This document shows positions 40,601 through 48,475 of a stretch of 64,000 bases of DNA, piece by piece (position 1 is the first letter of the stretch; the number at the start of each line of letters is the position of its first letter). A program made the position numbers and the translations under genes. The notes under the pieces were generated by a model, which was not told the origin of the DNA, did no database searches, and was given only the letters and a program-made list of their open reading frames with translations. The stretch is from Oxyruncus cristatus (lineage: Eukaryota > Chordata > Aves > Passeriformes > Cotingidae), in assembly GCA_013399855.1 (NCBI GenBank), contig VXAY01006780.1, positions 2,644,547-2,708,546 of the forward strand, given 5' to 3'.

Positions 40601-42245
40601 CCTGCCCATGCCCGTTATCCTCTTTTTACTTTAATATTCCAGAAACAACACATGCAAAAGCAGCAAACGTTAATGAGGCACTCAAGCACTGTTCCAATTG
40701 TCAGGCAAACCAGTATAAAATTTTGGCACAAAAATCCAAATACTCTGAGAGTCACTCAGGAGCCCAAGGCCTGGTCTGCATTATCCCTTCCCCAGAGAGA
40801 CCCCTGGGTACAAACTAGCTACCACTGAACATGCTATCACTGCTAGAATTGGCAGTTCTAGTCCTGACTGATAATGAAGAAATGCAGAAATATTCCAAGT
40901 GTGATACAATAAACTGGAAAATACCATCCTTAATGAAACTGCCCATCCTTAAACAGAATTTCAAGAAAACCTAAATTTTCTAGATATGAGAATTCCTAAC
41001 ATTCTGGATGTTACAGCCACTATGTCACAATCACATCTTAGATATACTTGTATTTTTATACATTTTTTAATAGTATGCAGACATGCATCCAAGGTCTGGA
41101 AGGAAGAGATGCAGAACGTATGGGAATATGGCAAGAAGGGAATGAATGTCACAGCCATCACCAAGCCACCCAGGGAGGAACATGTGCAACACATTTGGCA
41201 ATGACAGCAAGGTGGCCTTGTCCCCCTGACACCACCCTGCTCTATCTGCAGCTGGGCAGGTGCAGCCGAGACAGGGATTGCTGCTGCTCAGGCCCTGACT
41301 TTGAACTTTTGCTGCTGATTTTAAGTTACCTGGAGGGTGAGACCTGTTCATGCAGATGTGTCATGGATGCCCCATGTCCACAAAATCTACATGTCAGCTG
41401 GCATTATAAACCAAACCACACAAGTTCTGACCGCTGCTGAAGCCAGTAATTTTAAAACCACTTCGGTAGGTCTGCATCAGAGTTTGGCAAATCTTCAGGA
41501 GGGGTTTTCTAGACTTTCTTTCCCAAAGCAGGTTAACCATGCTCGTACAAATTAGCAGGAAATGAAGGGATGATGTCTTTTAAGGAGGAAAGATGCTGCC
41601 AGTGAACTGATAAACGTATTTAGCTTCTGCGAAAAACAAAGGATCCCAGTCCAACACTGTCCAGAACTCAAAGTACTGGAGCTGATGTCTTTTGCAGATG
41701 CTTTTTTCTGACCGATGTCATTCCCAACGCCTACCTCTCCTGCATCCCTTTCAAAGAACGTTGCCCCTTGACCTGTTTGTTGCAAAACCACTTCTCATTT
41801 CAGCAGAGACTGTTGATAGCAGTTTCACAAAAAAAAAAAAAAACAACATTCACTCACACCACGTTACAGCTTATTAACAAGAGCGCCCTCGTTAACACAC
41901 GCCTACACATCATGATTCAAGTTCCATGCTGCCCATAGTTACCAACACACCAACAACTGTAATTTTACACTCACTTGTTCCTTCAGTTGCTTGATGGATT
42001 GCTGGAGAGTCAGTATCTGGTTAAACAAGGGGCTCCGGAGGGTGTTCCGTAAAACAGCCAGGTTTTCCTGGTGTTGGGAATCCCTTTTCTCATGCAGTTT
42101 TGCTTGCAGACGATCCAGGATCTGCAGCACCTGCTGCTTATCTGCACCACAAAGGAGTCCAGGTTAGGAATGGAGCTTCATTACTCACTGCCCCACAAAA
42201 GCAATCACTTTCAGACCACATACCTGCCGCAGGATTTTCAGGCAT
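13549..42245 (-). CDS. PATJ: PATJ (INADL) multi-PDZ polarity scaffold, N-terminal 694 codons in 16 coding exons (3' part outside window)
   Basis: Seen: sixteen minus-strand exons with GT-AG borders join into one open frame of 2082 nt, starting MPENPAA. Domains in order: L27 (about residues 5-65), PDZ1 (about 130-217, GLGF at 140-143), PDZ2 (about 244-324, GLGF 254-257), PDZ3 (about 361-447, SLGI 371-374), PDZ4 (about 530-630, loop RLGV 559-562) and the start of PDZ5 (GLGF 685-688). The order, linkers and exon junctions match vertebrate PATJ; the paralogue MPDZ has a different N-terminus. Known: PATJ binds PALS1/MPP5 through L27 and acts in the Crumbs complex at apical and tight junctions of epithelia. 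The full protein is about 1800 residues with ten PDZ domains, so roughly 60 percent lies beyond the left edge. It is head to head with TM2D1. I see no frameshift or internal stop. The ATG has A at -3. Confidence 0.96.
13678..14447 (-). other. PATJ: PATJ intron 15
   Basis: 770 nt between coding exons 15 and 16. AT-rich; no repeat or RNA gene recognised. Confidence 0.85.
14448..14612 (-). CDS. PATJ: PATJ coding exon 15: end of PDZ4 and acidic linker
   Basis: 165 nt, phase 0 at both ends; acceptor ctgtatag, donor AAG|gtagac. It encodes [20 protein letters not shown] and [12 protein letters not shown], closely matching PATJ, followed by an acidic linker. Confidence 0.95.
14879..14947 (+). repeat. 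CR1 LINE 3' tail
   Basis: GAGTTGGACTCAATGATCAT, then GGGTCCTTTCCAACTCAGC and CTATGATTCTAT: the last 65 nt of a CR1. Confidence 0.85.
15131..15196 (+). repeat. CR1 LINE 3' tail, diverged
   Basis: CAGTTGGATTCAATGACCTT, then GTTCCAACCCTAATAACTCT and ATGATTCTAC. Sense CR1 tail, more diverged than its neighbours. Confidence 0.8.
15495..15655 (+). repeat. CR1 LINE 3' end
   Basis: CCCCATCCCTGGAAGTGTTC, AAGGCCAGGTTGGACAGGGC, TTGGAGCAACCTGGGATAGT, ending in CCATTCTGTGATTCTGCGAC. A well preserved 160-nt CR1 tail. Confidence 0.92.
17464..17501. repeat. 19-nt tandem duplication
   Basis: Two adjacent copies, gttcaaatatcccacaaat and gttcaaatattccacaaag, differ at two positions. It is in PATJ intron 14. 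Confidence 0.85.
17565..17585. repeat. (CA)n microsatellite
   Basis: About ten CA dinucleotides in PATJ intron 14. Confidence 0.9.
18191..18325 (-). CDS. PATJ: PATJ coding exon 14: PDZ4 core
   Basis: 135 nt, phase 0 at both ends; acceptor tcttttggcag, donor GAG|gtaag. It encodes [20 protein letters not shown], then YISSIASDG and LEDELLE. The binding loop reads RLGV instead of GLGF, as in PATJ PDZ4 generally, so ligand binding is probably non-canonical. Confidence 0.95.
18326..18776 (-). other. PATJ: PATJ intron 13
   Basis: 451 nt between coding exons 13 and 14; nothing recognised beyond a short (TA)n near 18342. Confidence 0.85.
18777..18833 (-). CDS. PATJ: PATJ coding exon 13: 19-codon exon at the PDZ4 start
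   Basis: 57 nt, phase 0 at both ends; acceptor ccaatttttag, donor AAG|gtatga. It encodes [18 protein letters not shown], matching the family segment ending DAELQKYSK. It is the shortest internal exon here. Confidence 0.92.
18834..21285 (-). other. PATJ: PATJ intron 12
   Basis: About 2.45 kb. It has one CR1 tail at 19482 and otherwise unique AT-rich sequence. I see no exon or RNA gene. Confidence 0.8.
19482..19552 (-). repeat. CR1 LINE 3' tail, reverse
   Basis: It starts ATAGAATCATAGAACGGTTT, then GGGTTGGAAGGGACACTAAA, GATCATCTAGTTCCAACCT. Short, 5'-truncated. Confidence 0.9.
21286..21362 (-). CDS. PATJ: PATJ coding exon 12: entry to PDZ4
   Basis: 77 nt; acceptor ttcatatttag, donor ATG|gtatg. 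It encodes [17 protein letters not shown], closely matching the conserved PATJ segment just before PDZ4. It starts in phase 1 (from exon 11) and ends in phase 0. Confidence 0.93.
25825..25878 (-). repeat. CR1 LINE 3' tail, diverged, reverse
   Basis: TTCAGGTTGGAAAAGACTTC, then TAAGATCATCAAGTCCAACT: a reverse CR1 tail of another subfamily. Confidence 0.8.
26120..26700 (+). repeat. Old, degenerate CR1 LINE body
   Basis: Blocks align by eye to CR1 ORF2: the region around GATTACAATTGACTGGAAAA, AGGAGGAAGATCCAGAGACT, and AACTTTTGACACCATTTACA (a decayed FDT reverse transcriptase motif). It has many substitutions and indels. It ends about 100 nt from PATJ coding exon 11. Confidence 0.7.
26796..26930 (-). 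CDS. PATJ: PATJ coding exon 11: PDZ3-PDZ4 linker
   Basis: 135 nt, phase 1 at both ends; acceptor tgttctcacag, donor GCAG|gtaaat. It encodes a charged, Gln/Lys/Glu-rich linker with the short match [15 protein letters not shown] to the PATJ linker. Similarity is weak outside that part, as expected for an inter-domain linker. Length is a multiple of three, so skipping would keep the frame. Confidence 0.85.
27219..27357 (-). CDS. PATJ: PATJ coding exon 10: end of PDZ3
   Basis: 139 nt; acceptor cttgttttag, donor AGAG|gtaatc. It encodes [20 protein letters not shown] and the last strand VRLTLLRRK, followed by a Ser-rich linker. It ends in phase 1. Confidence 0.94.
27358..28603 (-). other. PATJ: PATJ intron 9
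   Basis: 1246 nt of AT-rich unique sequence; nothing recognised. Confidence 0.85.
28604..28692 (-). CDS. PATJ: PATJ coding exon 9: middle of PDZ3
   Basis: 89 nt; acceptor ctccccaacag, donor GCT|gtaagt. It encodes [15 protein letters not shown] and the strand DKIVA. It completes the split Gly/Glu boundary from exon 8 and ends in phase 0. It has no ATG and is short. Confidence 0.93.
28693..29852 (-). other. PATJ: PATJ intron 8
   Basis: 1160 nt; contains a more GC-rich patch at about 29340-29600 with overlapping open frames on both strands, which resemble no family I know. Probably chance or an old repeat. Confidence 0.8.
29853..29955 (-). CDS. PATJ: PATJ coding exon 8: start of PDZ3
   Basis: 103 nt; acceptor ctttatttatag, donor GTAG|gtgag. 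It encodes [13 protein letters not shown] and the PDZ3 loop SLGI, then [11 protein letters not shown]. The Ser at the first loop position (SLGI instead of GLGF) is also normal for PATJ PDZ3. It ends in phase 1. Confidence 0.93.
29956..33062 (-). other. PATJ: PATJ intron 7
   Basis: About 3.1 kb of AT-rich sequence with a poly-A run at 31471-31489. No repeat family or exon recognised. Confidence 0.8.
33063..33275 (-). CDS. PATJ: PATJ coding exon 7: second half of PDZ2 and linker
   Basis: 213 nt, phase 0 at both ends; acceptor gtatttgaag, donor AAT|gtaagt. It encodes [15 protein letters not shown], the alpha-B helix [21 protein letters not shown] and a Pro-rich linker. Open frame on either side is intronic. 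Confidence 0.95.
33276..34904 (-). other. PATJ: PATJ intron 6
   Basis: 1629 nt; nothing recognised. Confidence 0.85.
34905..35033 (-). CDS. PATJ: PATJ coding exon 6: first half of PDZ2
   Basis: 129 nt, phase 0 at both ends; acceptor ttaattgcag, donor CGG|gtaatt. It encodes [13 protein letters not shown] and the [10 protein letters not shown] loop, then the [12 protein letters not shown] strand. It lacks an internal ATG, so it would be missed by an ATG-based ORF scan. Confidence 0.95.
35034..36682 (-). other. PATJ: PATJ intron 5
   Basis: 1649 nt; AT-rich unique sequence, nothing recognised. Confidence 0.85.
36683..36881 (-). CDS. PATJ: PATJ coding exon 5: second half of PDZ1
   Basis: 199 nt; acceptor ttttgttaag, donor ACT|gtgag. 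It encodes [14 protein letters not shown] and the alpha-B helix [10 protein letters not shown], whose first His is the class I PDZ ligand-binding position. A Ser/Thr-rich linker ends in PPET. Together with exon 4 it adds exactly 113 codons. Confidence 0.95.
36882..38668 (-). other. PATJ: PATJ intron 4
   Basis: 1787 nt; no repeat family or additional exon recognised. Confidence 0.85.
38669..38808 (-). CDS. PATJ: PATJ coding exon 4: first half of PDZ1
   Basis: 140 nt; acceptor ctattttattag, donor AG|gtgag. It encodes the PDZ1 carboxylate-binding loop ([10 protein letters not shown]) and the second strand up to the split Arg codon of the ADR motif. It ends in phase 2, completed by the next exon. 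Confidence 0.95.
38809..40135 (-). other. PATJ: PATJ intron 3
   Basis: 1327 nt; AT-rich, nothing recognised. Confidence 0.85.
40136..40318 (-). CDS. PATJ: PATJ coding exon 3: linker between L27 and PDZ1
   Basis: 183 nt, phase 0 at both ends; acceptor tttttaacag, donor gtaagg. It encodes a linker with [15 protein letters not shown], a Pro/Ala-rich middle and [12 protein letters not shown], all recognisable against vertebrate PATJ. An open frame running past the donor into the intron is not coding. Confidence 0.93.
40319..41974 (-). other. PATJ: PATJ intron 2
   Basis: 1656 nt with an A-run at 41829-41843. The overlapping open frames at 40961-41440 look like chance frames. Confidence 0.8.
41975..42141 (-). 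CDS. PATJ: PATJ coding exon 2: L27 domain
   Basis: 167 nt between acceptor gtggtgcag and donor gtgagtg. It encodes the L27 helices, including the motifs VLQILDRLQ and [20 protein letters not shown], which are near-identical to the PATJ L27 that pairs with PALS1. It follows exon 1 after an intron of only 82 nt and ends in phase 0. Confidence 0.95.
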
Positions 42246-42280
42246 GTTGAGGGGTATTTTTGGAATAACCTCAGAATAAC
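42224..42280 (-). CDS. PATJ: PATJ coding exon 1: 5' UTR end plus start codon (ATG 42245-42243)
   Basis: The acceptor ctcatctag ends at 42281 and the donor CAG|gtatg follows 42224. The first 35 nt (42280-42246) are untranslated if the conserved MPENPA start is used. The coding part is 22 nt (MPENPAA plus one base). The untranslated part has no stop in the PATJ frame, so an upstream start cannot be excluded from this exon alone. Confidence 0.93.
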
Positions 42281-42965
42281 CTAGATGAGATTTAAAAAAA
42301 AAAAAATCACATTAATAAATGATATATCCAAACAGAATAGTAACACACGATAAATACAATAACAAAACACTAAGCTAACCACAACAAATTTAACAGAAAA
42401 AAAATACCACTCCCAGCTCTTTACCCCAAGTATTCAACAAAGTTCCCAACTTGCCTAATTGCACTGTAGCCTCAGCACATCTAAAAATTTTTCCTTGCTC
42501 TGTGTACTTTTCCTTTCACACACAGAAAGAATACGAACAACTTTCAAATACGAGTAAAAATGTAGGTTATAAAAACAAACTGAAAAGGAAAGAAAAGGAA
42601 ACCAAGACATAGTTATGTTTAACCAAATTATTTTGAATATTGACACAGAGCTAAAATCTACCTATTATTTGGAAGATACTTTTATACCTGATTAATTATT
42701 TGTAGACAGTAATTCTTCTCATGATAGCTCAGCCCTGCTGAATGGCAATGTAGGTGAAACTTTGTATTTCTTTACAAAACAATGAAATTTCCTCCACTCA
42801 TGGGACAGCAGAGAATTAAGGCCCCAAATTGGGCAAATTAATCCCTATTCTAACACATTCCTAAGGAAGGTCAATTCTAATCACAGCCTCAGTGGTTGAA
42901 ACAGGTGAAAGAAGCCTGTTCCCTCCTCCTGCAGGAGACTGCCTTTCTCTTTTCTATGTACATGA

Positions 42966-43033
42966 CAAGCTTTTAAGTAGCAAAATATCCTTTATCAAGC
43001 TTTTAAGGAGCAGAATATCCCTTAAAAAGCTTC
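42966..43033. repeat. 30-nt tandem repeat, about 2.3 copies
   Basis: Copies begin caagcttttaa at 42966 and 42996, with a partial third copy aaagctt from about 43025. Each full copy ends in aatatcc plus a short tail. Several substitutions separate them. Confidence 0.85.
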
Positions 43034-46000
43034 TCCACAGTGCCAAATAGAACAGGTCTCCAACTGGGGCTGAGGCCTAGATGGCAGTATAAAAACAACA
43101 GACTTGCAATTAGCAGCGATGATAAATTTGTACCCTTGCTTGCATGTTATTAAGTTGATGTGGAGCCTGTCATTCTGAAATCTATCAAGGCAGCTCTACC
43201 AAAACACACATGAGGAACAAGATTTCTTCACTTAGTACAAGCTCCTCTGAAAGAAGTCAGCCATTTAACAGCACAATTTACATAATTTTAATTATATCCA
43301 GTCTATAACTGTGTAATTTCAGAGTAACATATTTGGAATTATTTTGGTACAAGAATAGCTCTATCTATATATCTATATAAAAAAAGCTCTTTATATTGCT
43401 TTTTTAATCTTGCAATTCAAGACTAGAAAGGGTCATATGGTAAATGTGACACCACGATAAGCACATCCCAGCAGGATCTCTGATCCTTTCAGCTCTGGCT
43501 CTGACACTGTCTGTGCTCACACCGAAAACATCTGAAGTTCTGCAAGGACTGTTAAATTTAAAGAAATATTAATTATGCAGGTGAGTAGAGACTCTTCTGC
43601 AGAGTTGTATTAAGTGGATTTACCAAATCAAAAAAATAAGTGGATAGAGGTTTGTCACAAACCACAATTTTAGATTTATGCACCCTTTGCTGTTCATATC
43701 TAAGCAGCTTTGGCTCCTGAAGGAATTCCTGCAGAACTCGGTGGGTTTGTGTGGTTTCCACCCAGGGCCAGGCAAAATGAGTCGCTTTGCAAGACTATTA
43801 ACAGATTCAGGAGGTCATTTTAAATAAAACTCATAGGAAGAGTTGAAGCAGCAAAGCCATACAACCCCCGAAAGATTTTCAGGAATGCATCTGAACTTTT
43901 GGAAGTGCTGCAGCTTTATTTTCTTTTCCATTCAAGATAAAACACTTCTAAGAGCACAGCAGCCTTTGATTCTGTGCTGAGATCTGGTTTTGAAGAACAG
44001 ATGAAAACACCATTTCCTTACACACTCCTGAGTCTTCATCTAAGCCAGAAAGACAAAACTTAACCTCCTTGACTAAAAATACTGCATGAACCTTAACAAA
44101 ACAGGAAAAAGAATATGGAAATTTGTTCCTTCTTCCGAATTTTACTTCCCTCCATTTGCTTCCCTCCTCTGTTTTTCTACCTCACACCAGCAGATAAAAG
44201 AGGAAAAAAAAAAAAACACTCTAAAGCAAGCAAACCAAAATCAGAAACGGATGGAAAATAACTCCTATGAGGAAAAGTGGCCTGGAATACCTTTAAACCA
44301 GCAGTGGGGTGAAGAAAAGATTAAACCCAGGAAAGAAATCCAGCATGGCAGGAAATAAGGACGACTTGACAGCACCATGCCCATCTAAGAGACAAAGCCA
44401 AGAGGCTGGTCCAGCTCCCCAGCCCTCTTTCATGCATTTTTTCTTCCCTTTCCATCTCCATTCATCTGATCCCATAGTGAGCTGGAACAGGGAGCTAAAC
44501 ATGCAGAAAAAATCCTTCACGTTTTGGTAGGGTGAGTTTTCTGCCCAATTAGCTCTGAGCTGCCAGCACTGGCAGAGGGGGACGAGAAGGGACAGGGATG
44601 TGTCCACACCTTGCAGCAGGAGCAAACAGCACCATGAGAAACATCCGTCCCACACCAAAACAGCCTCAAAGCGCCACCCTGACTGTCCCCAAGATTAATC
44701 TTTTTCCCATTGCAGAGGGTGTAACAACAGCAGTTATGACGACGGGGACAGACCCAAAGAAATTGAAAATTAAAATTTAAGGAGAAGAATGTAGGTGAGA
44801 GATCGAGGCTCCACTGAGGCTGAAGTTCCCTGGAGAAGGAGGTGAAAAATGGGGAGGTAAAAAAGATTAAAGAAAGTTTCAGCTTGAGCTGCTCCAAAGT
44901 GTCACTAAGAGCCACTCATGCTGGTGGATGCCCAAGTGGACCTTATGTTACAGTTCAAGTTTACACAGCACTTTGGGATTCCTCGTGATCAAAATTGGCC
45001 TTCAGCCAGCTGGCAATGCTTTTTAATGATTTTTTTTTTTCTGCAATACATTAAAACCACCTTCAGCATTTCTTTGTTCTCCCTTCTTTCATAAAAAGAG
45101 AGTGGGGAAAAAAAATAGAGTAAACTGCTCCTTCTGGTGTGAAGGGATCCCACAAAACATAAATTAATTTAAGAGTTTTCAAGTAATGGATAGTTGAGGA
45201 CAAGTCTCTAAGACTGGCTTTTGGGCACAACAGAAACTCACAAATCCGTGTATTATTGACCTCTATGTTCAGGAGCCCAAATGTCACCATTAAACATTTT
45301 CCAAACACACCCTGGGTCAGAGCACGGTGTCAACATACAGTTGCTAAATTAGAAAGTCCATTCCTAGGTGTTAAATTTGAAGAATGATCCAAAACACTCT
45401 GGTTTGTCTTGTTAAAATCAGTTCAGTCACCTGACATTCAACTTTCTCTGCTCTGGTCTGAGTTCTACAGACAGTTATTTATCTTATGGGTAGACAAAAG
45501 TACAAACCTCAGTTCAACATTTATGTCACAGCTTCCAATACAGCCATAAAATCATCGAGAAATTGATGAATTTAAGAAAGTTGAGTGTTTTCTAACCCCA
45601 GGACAAGCCCCACACTCCAGCACAGCATGAACTTGGAGTATCAATGTCTTCTGAGAGCTGAACTCAACCCATCTGAGGAAGCAGGAAAGCATCGTAAGGT
45701 TTTGTATGAAATCGCAAGGTTTGGATCTTCTTCAAAAGCAGACTGAGGAAAAAGGAATTCCCCCATGCTGATGCCAGCAGAGGTCATCAGAAGAGCTGAA
45801 AGGTTGTCTTCCACTGCCATCAGCCCCCTTCCAGACACTGCCACTTGCATGGAGACACAGAGCGCTTGACCCTGGAGCATCCACGAGTCAGAGGGACACA
45901 TGACATCCCATGACAAACACCTGCCCTCCACAAAGGGCTGCTGAAGGAATGGTGTGCTGCTGGGGTCTGGAGGAGGACATGGTTTATCCAGCAGAGATTC

Positions 46001-47689
46001 TTCTGCCCATTCCTACCCACCCACCTACAACCACTTCTGCCCCACATCCTTCAAATTGGCCCCCAACAATCTGCATCCTCCCGGGAAAAGTCCTGCCTCA
46101 TGGGATGGTCTCCTTCACACTCAGCCTGGCTGAAACCTTTTTGGACATTAAAATCCAAAAGTGCTAACTAACTGCTGCTATTTTTTAAAGGCTTCTAACA
46201 CAGCCAACCTGAGCAGCCTGCCACGGCAACAGCCAAGGGTTCTTCCCAATCCAAAGTCACCTTTCTGCACTAACGCAGTTGGAATTTTTCCTGGCCCTCT
46301 TATCAGAAGTGACTAATATGCTGCGTATCGTATTCCTCATCAGAGAGACCTCTGACCTGGAAAATTTCAGTCTCAGAGTTGATAGAAGTAAAAGCAAAAG
46401 CAAGGGAAAACAGGATTTGTTACTGTGATCTTAAATTGTCCTAACCTGTAACTTCAGATATTCAAAATTATAGTTTACATGCTATCAAGCGACTACATGC
46501 TGTGAAAAAAACACTATTCTAACCCATATTTTGCTGTCCTACATGTTATGCTCAGTTTTTCTCGTAATGTACAGAAGAATTCGGTCTAACCAAGCATAGC
46601 ATACTCACAGCTTTCTGATTAAACCACCAGAACCTGCTGCTCTGTGCAATGCTGAAGGATTTATAAAAAATGCTGTGGAGCAGCACTGACTGCTCCAGGC
46701 ATTTGAAAGAAAGAAACAAATGAACACTTCTGTGAGTACCTGAACACAGATACACCATACGTCTCCAGGGTACCGTGGGTCAAAGCTAAATGTTGTTAAA
46801 AATCAAAAATATTCCACGGGAAACTTGTGCTAGTCCTGTTTTTACATAAGATCAGAATGAGGACTACAGGATGAGGAAAGCAAAGAAAATCCAACACTCT
46901 GCACCTGTGATTACCAGTCCCCACGCAGACCAAGAGGAGCCTTACTCACTCTCCAGGCATGCTAACTTTTAACAAGCAGAACCTGAATTCCTGCGGACTT
47001 CAGCCCCTAGGGAAGTACCATGTGGGTTCTCTGTTGTCTAATAGAAGGGTGAGCTCATGCCAAAGCTGCTCTCCATGAAGCAATAACATAGTCTCAAAAC
47101 CTGTTCTCACAAAGCTCATGGAAAACTTGTTTTTAGAGCTAAATATTGTGATTGTCTGCTGATATTTGCCAATGAAGTTACTATGATGACAGTGTACGTG
47201 ATTAACAAATCACTTCATGGGCAAACAGAGCTGTTAGATCTGGAACCACACTGAGCTTCTAAGCTTCAAAAATTTATAAGGAACACCTATTAATCACCCC
47301 TAAACAAAGCAAAAACATGCTTTGCTAAGAATCTCTGGATTGACTAGCACCAACGGGAAGTGTTGCAATGTGTGCATTACATCTCCCCTCATCATGATCC
47401 AGCCTCTCCAAGCAATGGAAACTTTGCACAACAACATGACACCACGATGTCTCCAGCACCTGAGAGAGCCTTCAGAATCCACAGGGAGCCACACAGCTCT
47501 ATGACATCCCTAACACAGAATGATGCCAAAACCTCCAGTGCATGAAACCTAAAGGGTTTTGAGGTGGGGAGTGTCTGGGTGAGTGCAGGCTGGTATCCTG
47601 AGCACAGCTATCCTGGTCAAGGTGGTGTCCACAGCAAGACACCAGTCAGGGACTGGAGAAGCGGGAGATAGTTGGAAACACTCAGAGAA

Positions 47690-48025
47690 TCATGGAACGT
47701 TTCAGGTTGGAAGGGACCACAGTGGGTTCACCTGGTCCAACTTCCCTGCTCAAGCAAGGTCATCCCAGAGCACATAGCACAAGATTGTGTCCAGATGGTT
47801 TTGGAGTATCTACAGCGAGGGAGACTCCACACCCTCTCCGGGTAGTCCCAGTGCTCCGTCACTGCACAGGAAAGAAGTTCAGGTGGAACTTCCTGTGCAT
47901 CAGTTTCTGCCCGTTGCCTCTTATCCTATTGCTGGGCATCCCCGAGCAGAGGGAACCATCCTCTTGGCAGGCTGGAATATTTACTCCAGATAAATACCGA
48001 TATTTTTAACCCCATCTAGATATTT
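47690..48025 (-). repeat. CR1 LINE 3' end, reverse, about 330 nt
   Basis: It starts AGAATCATGGAACGTTTCAG, then GTTGGAAGGGACCACAGTGG, TTGTGTCCAGATGGTTTTGG, GGGAGACTCCACACCCTCTC and GAAGTTCAGGTGGAACTTCC. This is a CR1 subfamily with the longer 3' UTR. It sits just inside PATJ, next to the CpG island. Confidence 0.88.
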
Positions 48026-48109
48026 ATAAACATAATTTCACCCGAGGACCTACACCACCGTGTCCGAAGGGGAATTAAGTCCTCCAGCAGAGCCTACTCT
48101 ACGTGCCCC

Positions 48110-48475
48110 CTCCCATCCCATCCCACCCGCGGGACTCCCGCGGTACCTGCGGGCGGGAGGCGGCGGCGCGGGCCGGGAGCGGCGGGATGCCGGGATGGCC
48201 GGGAGCAGCGGGATGCCGGGAGCGGCGGGATGGCCGCCGGCGCTCACCTGGGCGGAAGCGGGAAGCGAGGGACGATCCCGCCTCACCTGCGGCGCAGGAA
48301 GCCGGGGCGGCGCGGCGGGAGAGCCGCCTCCCGAGGGACGGCCGGGAATCGGCCCCTCCCGGCCCCGCCGGGGCCGCGGGCGGTGCGGGGACAGCGCGCG
48401 GGGAGGGGACAGGGCTGAGCCCACCAGCGGGACACGGGGTCTGGCCGCTGCGGGAAGTGCAGAGCTTAAACTTCA
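48110..48475 (-). promoter_or_regulatory. PATJ: CpG island, presumed PATJ promoter and untranslated first exon
   Basis: A sharp GC- and CpG-rich block in AT-rich surroundings lies upstream of the PATJ ATG exon, on the side facing TM2D1. Minus-strand consensus donors (CAG|gtgagg after 48287, CAG|gtgagc after 48248, CAG|gtaccg after 48147) would suit a 5' UTR exon spliced to 42280. The transcription start is not visible and the assignment is inferred from position. Plus-strand frames here, including one of 278 codons, are GC-driven. Confidence 0.75.
48172..48237. repeat. GC-rich minisatellite in the PATJ CpG island
   Basis: Unit gccgggagcggcgggat (17 nt) appears three times (one copy with agc for ggc), with a 9-nt half unit gccgggatg between copies one and two. 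It lies between two of the candidate PATJ donors. Confidence 0.85.

Larger units (their letters stand above)
42281..48147 (-). other. PATJ: PATJ 5' intron (between the presumed untranslated first exon and the ATG exon)
   Basis: About 5.9 kb. It holds a 30-nt tandem repeat at 42966, a TA-rich patch at 43365-43382 and a CR1 of about 330 nt at 47690. No coding exon was recognised. The upstream limit depends on which donor in the CpG island is used. Confidence 0.65.

Noticed and set aside
45641..46047. Two overlapping minus-strand frames of 96 and 75 codons in the PATJ 5' intron
   Set aside because: No family resemblance, no good acceptor/donor pair, and the PATJ 5' exon arrangement does not require them.
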